NCBI GenBank assembly: GCA_042095135.1
Contig: JBELBV010000004.1
Coordinates: 38,575 to 102,574, forward strand
Length of the DNA stretch: 64,000 nt
Reading direction: 5' to 3'
Origin: UA16 sp042095135
GTDB lineage: Bacteria; Bacteroidota; Bacteroidia; Flavobacteriales_D; Sanyastnellaceae
Positions 45,426 to 55,152 of the stretch are shown piece by piece. The notes under the pieces are model-generated. The model worked only from the letters and a program-made list of their open reading frames with translations. It ran no database searches and was not told the DNA's origin. Position 1 is the stretch's first letter; every line of letters begins with the position of its first letter. Position numbers and translations under genes: made by a program.

Positions 45426-46358
45426 ATGAGAGGACAAGCTTTGCTGCTTTGCGTCATGGTCGCTTTTTTCACGACCGCGGAAGCCCAAATCGAGTACAAT
45501 TGGCAAAATTCCAAAGAGGGATGGGTCAGTGCAAGTGAACCGAATTTGGGGTGTGTTCTTGTCGCCGAGCCGAATGCACTCGCCATGAAAGCATTCAACC
45601 AAACGCCCGTTATGCGCAGTGGAACCCTGCAAGACGATTTGAATCTTGAAGCAACCACGTATAACCGTGTGCGGGTCAGCTTGAAGAACACGACCGCTTC
45701 AGGGAATCCCAATGCTCGCTTGTTTGTCTATCCACCCGAAAGCAATACAGCTACGTGCAATTACAACTTCGCAGTCGATACGATGATGATGGATTTTGAG
45801 ACGTATATCATCTCCTTGGATGATGCACCGACGAATGGCGTGTTGGAAGGGACCATTGCACGCTTCGGCCTCAGAGCTCCATGGGGTGTTGCCAATGGCG
45901 ATACAATCTATTGGGAGTCCATGGTCGTGTATAGCTCACTCGGATGCACGGATTCACTTGCGTGTAACTTCAGTCCGTACGCTGAGGAAGAAGATGGTTC
46001 ATGTGTTAATCCAGGAAACCCATGTGACGACGGAGATGAGGCAACCACAGACGACGTGATTGATGAAAACTGCGAATGTGTTGGACAACCCATTGTAAAC
46101 ATTGAGAATTCGCTAAATGGAAGTGTGAACCTCACGCTGTTTCCCAATCCCGTTGCAGAGCAGTTCCAAGTTGAGGCTGCGTCACAAATTGAAGAAGTGG
46201 AAGTGTACAATGCTACCGGCAAGCGCATCGCTGTTTTTCAGCCTAATGCTGCAACGTTTACGGTGGATGCCGCCAGTTGGCCTATGGGTAATTATCATCT
46301 TCGCGTGGTTTACGCCGACGGATCGTTGGGTCACGAAGGTATCGTTGTCGTTCGTTGA
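45426..46358 (+). CDS. Secreted jelly-roll (CBM-like) protein with T9SS type A domain
   Basis: 310 residues from ATG 45426 (signal MRGQALLLCVMVAFFTTAEAQ minus one). Residues ~22-175 look like a carbohydrate-binding jelly-roll (SKEGWVSASEPNLG, NRVRVSLKNTT, GDTIYWESMVVY). Next is a Cys-rich stalk with GCTDSLACNFSPYAEEEDGS, then a T9SS sorting domain (LFPNPVAEQFQVEAAS to HEGIVVVR). It leads the sulfatase locus with 23 bases to the first sulfatase, so surface glycan binding is a reasonable inference. Confidence 0.8.
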   Translation: MRGQALLLCVMVAFFTTAEAQIEYNWQNSKEGWVSASEPNLGCVLVAEPNALAMKAFNQTPVMRSGTLQDDLNLEATTYNRVRVSLKNTTASGNPNARLFVYPPESNTATCNYNFAVDTMMMDFETYIISLDDAPTNGVLEGTIARFGLRAPWGVANGDTIYWESMVVYSSLGCTDSLACNFSPYAEEEDGSCVNPGNPCDDGDEATTDDVIDENCECVGQPIVNIENSLNGSVNLTLFPNPVAEQFQVEAASQIEEVEVYNATGKRIAVFQPNAATFTVDAASWPMGNYHLRVVYADGSLGHEGIVVVR

Positions 46359-46381
46359 ATGGCTTGACGGATTACGTTAGA

Positions 46382-47953
46382 ATGGACCGCATCCATCTGC
46401 GCAGCAAGTGTTTGGGGTTGATTCTGCTTTTTGGGTGTACGGTCGGCTGTGAATCTGAACAGCCTCCAACCGATAGAAGGAGCAATCATCGGAACGTCCT
46501 TTTCATCGTTGCCGACGATTTGAATTGCGACCTCAGCGCATACGGTCACCCTGTCGTACAAACGCCACACCTGGACGCCTTCGCCGACCGGGCGGTTGTG
46601 TTCACAAATGCCCACGCCCAGTATCCCCATTGTGGGCCATCGCGGGCGTCAATGATGACGGGATTGTACCCAGATCAAACCAAGATTTTTCGAAACAACA
46701 CCTACATCCGTGATGCCATTCCGGATGTAATTACACTGGGACAGCGATTTAGACAAAGCGGTTATCGCTCCATTCGAATCGGAAAAATATTTCACTACGA
46801 CAATCCCAGCGCAATCGGCACAGCTGGTATTGACGATATTTATTCGTGGGACCAGACCATCCATCCTTATGGCCGGGATAAGCGGGAAGAGTACAAAATT
46901 AATACACTCACTCCTCGAAAGTATGGCGGCACTTTGAGTTGGCTTGCAATGGATGGGACCAGTGAAGAGCAAACCGATGGGATAGGAGCGACGGAGGCTA
47001 TGGGAAAGCTTGATGAGCTCGCTGCGTCTGAGGAACCATTCTTCCTGGCTCTGGGGTTTTACCGCCCGCACACTCCATTCGTGGCTCCAAAGCGATTTTT
47101 TGCTCAATACAACGCCGAGCACATTGAAATTCCTGAAACCCCTGAAGGTTACCTTGAGACCCTTCCAGAACCTGCGCAGAAGTCGATTCGTCGCAAACAA
47201 AACCCAACCGATCTCGAAGCAGAACTGGCGCAAGAAATCAAGGCGGCTTACTTCGCGACGGTGTCTTTTGTGGATGAGCAAATCGGCCGGGTCCTTCGTA
47301 AACTCCAGGAAACGGGTTTGGATCAGAATACGGTGGTTGTGATTACATCGGATCATGGATATCACTTAGGTGAGCATGGTCATTGGCAGAAAGAGACGCT
47401 CTTCCAAAATGCGACGCATGTGCCGTTGATCATTTATTCTCCGGAGTCGACCCAGCAGGGATCAATGAATCAAGTCCCTGTTGAATTAATTGATATCTAT
47501 CCGACGCTGATGGAGCTGACAGGAATCAGCCCGCCTGCATTCCTCTCCGGGCAGAGCTTAGCGCCGATGTTGTCATCCAATGCTTATAATGCGACGGACC
47601 GTCCGCTGCATGAAAATGCGTTAACGCAGTGGGGAAGGGGCCATTCCTTGGTCGATGGCCGCTACAGGATTACGCGCTGGAACAATGGAGAAGAGCTGAA
47701 ATGGGAATTTTATGATCGTGCAGCAGACCCGGACGAGATGCACAACTTGGTCTCAGGTGGAATTGAGCGTTATCCCTTCGATTCTTTGCGATTCGTGTTG
47801 GAATCAAGAATTGCCGAAGCCGAGGTGAAACCCGAAGGTTTGGGACGGCAGTTTGACAACGCAAAGCCGGCGCACAAGGCTCCTAACATAACGCACGGTG
47901 ATCTCTTCGATGAACACGGAGAACAGACATTCCTGAAGCCAAAAACAGATTGA
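46382..47953 (+). CDS. Sulfatase lipoprotein, iduronate-2-sulfatase-like (Cys type)
   Basis: 523 residues from ATG 46382. Lipobox TVGC. Metal site FIVADDLNCD, formylglycine motif HCGPSRASMMTG with Cys84, and ITSDHGYHLGEHGHWQKETL, as in the S1_7/iduronate-2-sulfatase type. The Cys must be oxidised to formylglycine for activity; an FGE homologue is two genes downstream. It removes sulfate esters from glycans, probably at the periplasmic or outer surface. 3 bases separate it from the next sulfatase. Confidence 0.93.
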   Translation: MDRIHLRSKCLGLILLFGCTVGCESEQPPTDRRSNHRNVLFIVADDLNCDLSAYGHPVVQTPHLDAFADRAVVFTNAHAQYPHCGPSRASMMTGLYPDQTKIFRNNTYIRDAIPDVITLGQRFRQSGYRSIRIGKIFHYDNPSAIGTAGIDDIYSWDQTIHPYGRDKREEYKINTLTPRKYGGTLSWLAMDGTSEEQTDGIGATEAMGKLDELAASEEPFFLALGFYRPHTPFVAPKRFFAQYNAEHIEIPETPEGYLETLPEPAQKSIRRKQNPTDLEAELAQEIKAAYFATVSFVDEQIGRVLRKLQETGLDQNTVVVITSDHGYHLGEHGHWQKETLFQNATHVPLIIYSPESTQQGSMNQVPVELIDIYPTLMELTGISPPAFLSGQSLAPMLSSNAYNATDRPLHENALTQWGRGHSLVDGRYRITRWNNGEELKWEFYDRAADPDEMHNLVSGGIERYPFDSLRFVLESRIAEAEVKPEGLGRQFDNAKPAHKAPNITHGDLFDEHGEQTFLKPKTD

Positions 47954-47956
47954 GAT

Positions 47957-49396
47957 ATGCCTCTAAGAAAAGTTGACCAAGGGACTGCTGCATTGTTGTT
48001 TGTGATGGGCGCAATTTTGGTCGGTTGCAATGCTGAAAAGAGCCTCGACTCGGAGCGCCTTCAACCGAATTTTCTCTTCATTTTGGTTGACGACCAGGGC
48101 TGGAACGGTACTTCGGTAGAGATGATTGAGGGGGATTCCCTCTCACGGAGTGATTTTTTCGAAACTCCCCATTTGGAAGCCCTTGCGGATTCGGGTATGG
48201 TATTCTCGCAGGCCTACGCAGCCGCTCCCGTATGTGCCCCTTCCCGCTATAGTATTCAGTTCGGAAAAACGCCAGCACGGCTCTCCGTGGTCCGCGTTGG
48301 TATGAATACTGATCATATACAGCACGAAGCACTGCTGAGCATCCCAAAAGCGCTAGCCGGAGTCGACAGCAACTACGTGGCGGGTCATTTCGGCAAATGG
48401 GGAATGGGAAGCCACCCGAGCATCCTCGGCTATGCGCACAGCGATGGCCCCAATCAAAACAAAGCAGGAGGTTTCGTCAACGACAGGAGTCAATGGACCG
48501 TTGAGCCTAAGGAGGATCCCAAGCGGATTGGGGAGTTGACCCGATCTGCATTGGAGTTCATGGCGGAGGCCAACGCCTCGAATCGTCCGTTTTACTTGCA
48601 GGTATCGCATTACGCTGTGCACGCTTCGATTCAGGCAACGCCGGGAAACCTCGAAACATTCGAGTCGAAGGGAGCAGGAGTGCGGCATATGGACACTGGT
48701 TTCGCGGCCATGACGGCTGATTTAGATGCAGGACTCGGCACATTGATGCGTGGATTGGACTCATTGGGATTGCGGGATAATACCTACATCTTTTACATGT
48801 CTGATAACGGTTGTGTGCCCAATATTCCCGGGGCCAAGCCGTACACGCGCAGCCTAAATTATCCACTGAGTCGGGGCAAATGGGATGCCATGGAAGGAGG
48901 GATTCGTGTGCCGTTGGTGGTCTCAGGACCCGGCATCGCCAAAGGCGCCTATTGCGACCAGCCGGTTTCTGGATGTGACATCTTGCCCACGATTTCCCAT
49001 TTGGCCGGGCGGTTCATCGGAGGCGATTCGACGCTGGACGGGGGAAGCTTCCACGGCCTGCTTTTCGAGGAGGAGGAGGCCACAGTAACACGGTTGACCG
49101 ATGGACTGGTATTTCATGTACCCTATCGCAATGGAATTGCCCTGAAACGGCCCCATTCTGCGATACGCAAGGGCGACTTCAAACTCCTAAAATTTCAAGA
49201 CACGGGGGAAACCTACCTCTACGACCTGAGCACAGATTTAGGGGAGACGACCGACCGAACCGCACAACTTTCGCGAACATCTGACGCCTTGGAGCGGCAA
49301 TTGGATGCTTACCTCCATAGCGTCAAGGCTCCGAAATGGGCAGAAGGTATTACATGGAAGAAGCATCCTTTGGAATCGTTTAACTCCCGCCATTGA
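47957..49396 (+). CDS. Sulfatase lipoprotein, arylsulfatase A-like (Cys type)
   Basis: 479 residues. Lipobox LVGC, metal site LFILVDDQGWNG, formylglycine motif VCAPSRYSIQFGK with Cys93, then YMSDNGCVPN and RGKWDAMEGGIRVPLVVSGP. The GKxxxxEGGxRVP element marks the arylsulfatase A-like branch (S1_14/S1_16 type). Different from its upstream neighbour, so the two probably remove sulfate from different positions. Confidence 0.92.
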   Translation: MPLRKVDQGTAALLFVMGAILVGCNAEKSLDSERLQPNFLFILVDDQGWNGTSVEMIEGDSLSRSDFFETPHLEALADSGMVFSQAYAAAPVCAPSRYSIQFGKTPARLSVVRVGMNTDHIQHEALLSIPKALAGVDSNYVAGHFGKWGMGSHPSILGYAHSDGPNQNKAGGFVNDRSQWTVEPKEDPKRIGELTRSALEFMAEANASNRPFYLQVSHYAVHASIQATPGNLETFESKGAGVRHMDTGFAAMTADLDAGLGTLMRGLDSLGLRDNTYIFYMSDNGCVPNIPGAKPYTRSLNYPLSRGKWDAMEGGIRVPLVVSGPGIAKGAYCDQPVSGCDILPTISHLAGRFIGGDSTLDGGSFHGLLFEEEEATVTRLTDGLVFHVPYRNGIALKRPHSAIRKGDFKLLKFQDTGETYLYDLSTDLGETTDRTAQLSRTSDALERQLDAYLHSVKAPKWAEGITWKKHPLESFNSRH

Positions 49397-49401
49397 ATGC
49401 C

Positions 49402-50463
49402 ATGAGGGTATCCGCGTTTTGGAAGGTTTCTGCAGTTGCAATGTTGATGATTGGATGCAATGATTCTGAGAAAAACGAAGTCACACCAGCAGAGATGCCC
49501 TTGGAGGATGGTCCAAGCGCGATGGTTCCCGTGCCGGCTGGAGACTTTTGGATGGGTGCAAACGAAGATTCGCTTGCCCTTGCTCGAGAGTACCCGCGTC
49601 ATCGGGTACATGTTGATGCTTTCCTGATGGATGTGCATGAAGTGACCAATGCGGCCTTTGGAGAATTCGTTGCTGCAACTGGATACCGAACAGTCGCCGA
49701 GCGCCCACTGAACTGGGACGAATTCAAACAGCAACTCCCGCCCGGCACTCCCAGGCCGAATGAGGAATATTTTCTACCGGGTTCAATGGTTTTCACAGCG
49801 AACCCAGCGATCTTTAATTACATCGACTATTCCCAATGGTGGTCGTGGGTGCTGGGAGCGGATTGGCGTCATCCGTTCGGACCGGACAGCGACTTGGAAG
49901 GGCTGCAAGATCACCCCGTTGTTCATGTGGCCTATGAAGATGCAGTCGCCTACGCGAATTGGCTCGGTAAGCGACTTCCGACTGAGGCAGAGTGGGAGTG
50001 GGCCGCCCGCGGCGGGTTGTTCGACAGTCCGTTGCCATGGGGAAACCAAGGGGTAGAAGAAGGTGAGCCCCGCTGCAATACCTGGAATGGGACCTTTCCA
50101 ACCTCCAACACTGCATGGGATGGGTTTGTGGGCACGGCTCCGGTGGGGAGTTATGAGCCGAATGGCTATGGAATCCATGATGTTGCGGGCAATGTTTGGG
50201 AAATCTGTTCGGATTGGTATGACGAAAGCCATTATGCCTCCTACCCTGCGGATTTAGTTGCCCTAAATCCAACCGGCCCAGAAACGTGGCGTTATCTGCC
50301 TGAACCGCATGACCCGAAACGCGTCATGCGGGGCGGCTCGTTCCTGTGCAATAGGAGCTACTGCGCGAGTTACCGAGTTTCAGCACGCATGCCGTTTTCA
50401 GCCAGCACCAGTATGAGTCACATCGGATTTCGTTGCGTGAAAGATTTGGAGAAGGAGGAATAA
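49402..50463 (+). CDS. Lipoprotein homologue of formylglycine-generating enzyme (sulfatase-modifying factor)
   Basis: 353 residues from ATG 49402. Lipobox LMIGC after a short signal (MRVSAFWKVSAVAML). The FGE-sulfatase domain fills the rest: MVPVPAGDFWMGANEDS, EVTNAAFGEFVAATGY, LPTEAEWEWAARGG, GNVWEICSDWYDE, and MRGGSFLCNRSYCASYRVSA. Cys316 and Cys321 keep the C-x4-C pair that binds copper and forms the active site of FGE. Conservation argues it is a real maturase, not a structural GldK-type relative. The lipobox places it outside the cytoplasm, beside lipoprotein sulfatases of the same operon. Confidence 0.9.
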   Translation: MRVSAFWKVSAVAMLMIGCNDSEKNEVTPAEMPLEDGPSAMVPVPAGDFWMGANEDSLALAREYPRHRVHVDAFLMDVHEVTNAAFGEFVAATGYRTVAERPLNWDEFKQQLPPGTPRPNEEYFLPGSMVFTANPAIFNYIDYSQWWSWVLGADWRHPFGPDSDLEGLQDHPVVHVAYEDAVAYANWLGKRLPTEAEWEWAARGGLFDSPLPWGNQGVEEGEPRCNTWNGTFPTSNTAWDGFVGTAPVGSYEPNGYGIHDVAGNVWEICSDWYDESHYASYPADLVALNPTGPETWRYLPEPHDPKRVMRGGSFLCNRSYCASYRVSARMPFSASTSMSHIGFRCVKDLEKEE

Positions 50464-50537
50464 GTACTGTAAGTGTCAAAATGGGAGTGGTATGGTGCTA
50501 CTATCGTTTGCTATGCGTATTATTCAGTGTGAAACGC

Positions 50538-52379
50538 ATGTTGACGTACTCGATGGTTGTTGCCCTTGCGTGCATGCTTATGCCATTCGGACTGGCGGCT
50601 CAAGAAAGCCACGGTGAGCCCATTTTTACGAGCAATGTGATTCCGGGAAAGTCGCCGGCCTCATCTATTGAATTCAGCGGATTCTATCGGTTTTACTTGT
50701 ATGGCAGGAATCAACATGAAACCTTTCCCAATAATTCAGGAAAAACCCTTGCGCTCATAGCGGGCGACTTGTACCGCGAACCGATGCTCTTGCTGAAGTT
50801 AAAAGGGCTCAGCAGAGAACGCATACGGTTCTCTGCTGACTTCATGATCAACAGCATTTACAAAGGGAGTTCACAGGCGACCCAATCACTTACGCTCGAT
50901 CTTGGTTTGAACCTTGAAACGACATTTTTGACGAATTACGGTCGCTTTCGTCTTCGATCGGGTGGCGTCGCTTGGTACCGACAGAGTCGATTGACGGTGT
51001 GGGGCAATCGCTCGCTGAATCGCATGAGTCTGTTCGAGCGTCGGCCTCAAACCGCCGTCGATGCCGAGGCGGGACAGCGCTACGAGCGCTACTATGCGAA
51101 CGGATTGATTGATGAAGGGGTCCGGTATGGAAGCCGCGCTTTCCAGGGGATATTCCTCGAGGGCAAACGACTGCCAATGAACTTCTCCTTCAAAGGGGTC
51201 ATCGGAAAGAGCAATTTTAACCGCTCCGCGGAGGAAGGGAATGATAATTTTACGGTATGCGCTCGCCTGCAGAATGAGCTGAACGATTCGCTTAAGGTTT
51301 CCTACAATTTCCTGCAATCATTCCGACGTGAATCGCCTGCTGCAGCTGATTTCCAGCAGTATTCGATATCCACGGGTGAAGCCGTTTATCGATCGAAACA
51401 CTGGACGGCTCAACTGGAAGCGGGCTGGGGACGATTTGCCAATTCCCAATACGATTTGGGAGGCGGTGAAGCAGTCTTGTTCAATCTGCGCACGACTAAA
51501 AACCTTCGGGTACCGGTGACGCTTCAGCTCTACCGGATTTCCCCCCAATTCGTAAATGTCACCGGGAATTTTTTGAATACGACAGTGCTCGAGGTATTCC
51601 CCAACGTTGCAGGCGTTGGGGCTACCATTCGAACGCCTTACCAGGGTCCGATGGTGGGGCTTCAATCACCCGCCAACAATCGGCAAGGTGCATCGCTCAA
51701 CTTCGAATGGACTGCCGGCCGGTTGAAGATGAATGCGGGAATGGGCTGCTTTGCAGAAATAGACAGCACCGACAACGGGCTGACGTACCTGCACAACGTC
51801 AACGGTCAAATGCTGGCAAGGTTGTACTTGTTCGGACAACGTTGGGGCCCTTACAACGCATTGAATTCCAACTACCGAGGCACCTATGAGGAGGTGAACA
51901 TTTTTGAGGATGACGGGACAACACCAGCGCGTATGCGGAAGTTTTTCAGTGTAGCGGAGGTCCAGGCAAAGTGGAAGTCTGCGTTTGAACGCCGCAACAT
52001 CTATGTATTCGCTCTTGGTCGCGTGAATACGTGTCAGCCTGAATTCAATCCAGTGCCAGTTTTGGATGATGAAGCACTGCTCCGCCAATACAGTTCTGAG
52101 ATCGATGTTTGCTTCGAATGGAACAGCAGAACGGTTCTCGTTATGAATTATGGTGTAGAACGCATTCGAGGGAATCAGCGAACGGATGTAGGGGATAGTG
52201 GTGATCTTTTGGCTCGCAATCAGACGAGTCGCTTGTTGGGGTGGGGTATGGATTGGAGCCTGTCGAAAAGAGCAACCTTGTTTTTGCGGCACGCCCATTA
52301 CCGTTACTCCGATCCAAATTTTTTGGAAAACAACTTGAGCGGCACAGAGTCGACCCTTGAAATAAAAGTGATGTTTTAA
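50538..52379 (+). CDS. Outer-membrane beta-barrel protein, unrecognised family (barrel A)
   Basis: 613 residues from ATG 50538 (signal MLTYSMVVALACMLMPFGLA, AAQ cleavage); ATG 50481 is an alternative. The mature chain alternates hydrophobic/aromatic and polar residues throughout (SIEFSGFYRFYLYGRNQ, LSKRATLFLRHAHYRYSD) and ends in STLEIKVMF with a C-terminal Phe, as outer-membrane barrels do. No CarboxypepD_reg or plug domain, so not SusC/TonB-dependent. No family recognised. The stop overlaps the next ATG by one base. A glycan porin or docking role is inferred from context. Confidence 0.7.
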   Translation: MLTYSMVVALACMLMPFGLAAQESHGEPIFTSNVIPGKSPASSIEFSGFYRFYLYGRNQHETFPNNSGKTLALIAGDLYREPMLLLKLKGLSRERIRFSADFMINSIYKGSSQATQSLTLDLGLNLETTFLTNYGRFRLRSGGVAWYRQSRLTVWGNRSLNRMSLFERRPQTAVDAEAGQRYERYYANGLIDEGVRYGSRAFQGIFLEGKRLPMNFSFKGVIGKSNFNRSAEEGNDNFTVCARLQNELNDSLKVSYNFLQSFRRESPAAADFQQYSISTGEAVYRSKHWTAQLEAGWGRFANSQYDLGGGEAVLFNLRTTKNLRVPVTLQLYRISPQFVNVTGNFLNTTVLEVFPNVAGVGATIRTPYQGPMVGLQSPANNRQGASLNFEWTAGRLKMNAGMGCFAEIDSTDNGLTYLHNVNGQMLARLYLFGQRWGPYNALNSNYRGTYEEVNIFEDDGTTPARMRKFFSVAEVQAKWKSAFERRNIYVFALGRVNTCQPEFNPVPVLDDEALLRQYSSEIDVCFEWNSRTVLVMNYGVERIRGNQRTDVGDSGDLLARNQTSRLLGWGMDWSLSKRATLFLRHAHYRYSDPNFLENNLSGTESTLEIKVMF

Positions 52380-54115
52380 TGATGATCCGACCCAAAGAAC
52401 TCCTTTTTGTTTCGTTTTGTTTTTGGATGAGCCTCTGCACAGCCCAAGAGCGGCCAACTGTTTGGTTTGATGGTTTGTCGCGTTCGTTGTTCGCACGGGA
52501 TGCAATGGGAGCAGCTAGCCCCGTGGATTCGGTGTCTGAGCGTAGCAAGTCCGCCGGATACAACTTATTGGATTTGAACGTGCACGTGAACCCGACGTCT
52601 GACATGGAGGTCATGGCGCAATTGCGCGTGCGCAACGAGCTTGGAGGATTTTTTGGTGCCGGTACGACGGTAGATGTTCGGCAACTGACGTTGCGAGGTA
52701 CGATTGACAACAAGATTCGTTACCAAGTCGGAGACATGTTCTTGCGCCAAACACGCTTTACGCTATTCAATTCCGCATCAGATGCGGAGGTGTTGAGCGC
52801 CGGTTTTCAGCCTTATCGGGACGTAATTGATTATGAAAATTTTTATGGAGACAACCGATGGCGATTGCAGGGACTGCAAACGGATTTTTCTCTTCAGTTT
52901 GCTCGGTTTATTCGAACGCTGGCAATTGATGCATTCATCACACGCCCAAGGGGGTCGGTGCTGACTTCAAGTGGCACCTATTTGAGCGACCGGTTGCTTG
53001 GTGGTGCTTCCGTCGTAGCCGACATCACGAAGCAGTGGCAACTGGGGCTTCACCACGTGAATTTGTTTGAGGTGCCGACCTCGGGCACGTTGGATGTCGC
53101 TGTTCGCAATCCCGTGCATTGTGCGGTGTTGCATCATCAGCAAGGCGGGGAGCGGTGGACCCACGAAACAACCGTGCATGCTGGAACATCCAATCGCACT
53201 TGGGCATTTACGGCTGAGGACCAAAACGATTTGACGAGTTCAGGGGCATTTTGGGAGCTGGACTCCCGGCACGAATCGAGAGATTCGCTTTGGAATTGGA
53301 ATGTTGGGTACCGCTACGTTGATCCTGAGTTTCGAAGCGCTGCGGCGCAGACGCGAAGGTTGGATTGGTCAAGTGCAATGCAGCCTTCGACCTTTGCAAC
53401 GTACACCAACGATCAGATCGCACGGCGCTTATCGGTTTTCGATTTGCTCGTTGATCCGCTTTTGTACAATCAAGCCCTGGCTCCCCAGCTGATGCAATTC
53501 AATCCATTCTTGAGCAACGTCAGTCCTTATGGCGACGCGACACCAAATCGCATGGGTGTCTTCGGAAGCCTCAAATGGGGAGGGATGAAGAAAGCAGTCA
53601 ATGCGGCCTTGAACCTCACAGCGCTCTCCGAAGTAATGGGCCAAGGAACTGAAAACAGGAGGCGGTTTGGTCGGGCGGAATGCCGGGTTCACTGGGCTGC
53701 TCCGAACGTTCTGAATATTGAAAAGGGGGTGGATGTGACGTTCCATTCGAAAGCAGAGTTGACGCGTCGAGATGGCAATGAATTTGAGGAATTGGATTTG
53801 CGCTCTATCCAGTCTTCTTTGGAATTGAAGGCGGGGCTTTCAAATGCGCTTACCATTCACGCGTCCACATCCCATTGGACGGCCTCCGGCGAGGAATTCC
53901 TTTCCATTCGTGATGCATATGGCACCTTATTTAATTTCGAATCTGTGCAGGTCGACCGTTCGGACTGGATTTTCGCCTCAGGATTGTCGTATGAATGGAA
54001 TAGGCATACTTACGCATCCATTCAGCACCAATGGTGGGGCGCCAATAATCGGGATGAAGCAATCCCCGACTTCCAATACCAGCGGCTCTTTTTTATCTTA
54101 ACGATTGACTTATGA
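52379..54115 (+). CDS. Outer-membrane beta-barrel protein, unrecognised family (barrel B)
   Basis: 578 residues. Signal peptide ELLFVSFCFWMSLCTAQE; the rest is beta-barrel-like: DMEVMAQLRVRNELGGFFG, NKIRYQVGDMFLRQTRFTLF, ending YQRLFFILTIDL. No plug domain and no recognised family. Translation is coupled on both sides: TAATG with barrel A and ATGA with the next lipoprotein. It differs clearly in sequence from barrel A, so the pair may be two subunits or two pores of one system. Confidence 0.7.
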   Translation: MMIRPKELLFVSFCFWMSLCTAQERPTVWFDGLSRSLFARDAMGAASPVDSVSERSKSAGYNLLDLNVHVNPTSDMEVMAQLRVRNELGGFFGAGTTVDVRQLTLRGTIDNKIRYQVGDMFLRQTRFTLFNSASDAEVLSAGFQPYRDVIDYENFYGDNRWRLQGLQTDFSLQFARFIRTLAIDAFITRPRGSVLTSSGTYLSDRLLGGASVVADITKQWQLGLHHVNLFEVPTSGTLDVAVRNPVHCAVLHHQQGGERWTHETTVHAGTSNRTWAFTAEDQNDLTSSGAFWELDSRHESRDSLWNWNVGYRYVDPEFRSAAAQTRRLDWSSAMQPSTFATYTNDQIARRLSVFDLLVDPLLYNQALAPQLMQFNPFLSNVSPYGDATPNRMGVFGSLKWGGMKKAVNAALNLTALSEVMGQGTENRRRFGRAECRVHWAAPNVLNIEKGVDVTFHSKAELTRRDGNEFEELDLRSIQSSLELKAGLSNALTIHASTSHWTASGEEFLSIRDAYGTLFNFESVQVDRSDWIFASGLSYEWNRHTYASIQHQWWGANNRDEAIPDFQYQRLFFILTIDL

Positions 54116-55152
54116 GAAATCAATTCATCCTGCCTTGTGTAGTTGTCTGTGCCATTTTGGCGCTTCTCGGCTGCGTAAAAGATGGTTACGAAGGCCCATC
54201 ATTGAGTGAGCTGTTTGGTGAATTTGAAATCATTGATTCCCTCACCCTCTCAACCACCAGTCCGGATTTCTCCATCAATGAGACCGTCGAATTTTCGGCA
54301 ACGTTCAATAAACCGGTCAATTGGCAGTTGGAGATTCAAGGATTGTCATCGGGTGGTTCAAAGGCCTTTAGCGGCTTTTCTCAAACCTTGGATAATGGCG
54401 CAGTGGTTTGGACCGGAACCTCATCGAGTTTGCCATTTTTTGAGCTCGAAGATTGTGCGGTGTCGTTAAATGTTGCGGATGAAGGCGTGGTTTTATACGA
54501 TACGCTGACCATTACCGGCCTCGTGAATTTCGACGGCATTCGGGTGGCAGATTTCGATGCAGGACTTCCGGAAGGGGCCTTGGTTTGGAGGCAGGATGGA
54601 GGGAATATGACCTTTCAATTGGCCGATGATAATCCCTTGGTAGGTGCGGGCTATTTCAAAATGGGAGGGAAAGTAGGTTGGGATTGGAGCTTGGGATACA
54701 TTGACATCCCTGTCGACTTCTCCGATGCAACAGTTGCAGCCTCTGAGTTCTATCTCAACCTTGGTGTACTCTCTGGCACCGTTGGAATTCCAGCGACGGA
54801 TCAATTTTTAAATGTCTCCATTTCCGAATCTGACGCGCCATTTGATGACAATCAAGCCAACAACGGTGCGGACGTTTTCGGTGCCGGTAACGAGGTGTAT
54901 CGACACCAAATCCGACCCATTGATTGGAATGGATGGGAGTTTATCACCGTGCCCTATGCAGATTTTGAAGTCAAGCACGAAGGCGGCGATAATATCCGCA
55001 CCCCGGGCGACATCACTGCAATTCGAATTGCATGCCAAGCCTGTCCTTTTAATGCATCCGCCGCTTGCCCAGAAAATGCCGATCGCGATGTACAAACGGA
55101 CGTTGATTTCTTGATTTTCACAGAGTTCACGGACTTATTTGGTCAGGAATGA
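54112..55152 (+). CDS. Surface-type lipoprotein with jelly-roll-like domain
   Basis: 346 residues. Lipobox ALLGC. Residues ~40-130 look like an immunoglobulin-like strand domain (NETVEFSATFNKPVNWQLEI); residues ~140-345 like a carbohydrate-binding jelly-roll (FDGIRVADFDAGLPEG, DWNGWEFITVPYADF, DVDFLIFTEF). Not SusD. ATGA overlap with barrel B and with the next lipoprotein gene. It could be a surface glycan-binding protein partnering the barrels (inference). Confidence 0.75.
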   Translation: MRNQFILPCVVVCAILALLGCVKDGYEGPSLSELFGEFEIIDSLTLSTTSPDFSINETVEFSATFNKPVNWQLEIQGLSSGGSKAFSGFSQTLDNGAVVWTGTSSSLPFFELEDCAVSLNVADEGVVLYDTLTITGLVNFDGIRVADFDAGLPEGALVWRQDGGNMTFQLADDNPLVGAGYFKMGGKVGWDWSLGYIDIPVDFSDATVAASEFYLNLGVLSGTVGIPATDQFLNVSISESDAPFDDNQANNGADVFGAGNEVYRHQIRPIDWNGWEFITVPYADFEVKHEGGDNIRTPGDITAIRIACQACPFNASAACPENADRDVQTDVDFLIFTEFTDLFGQE

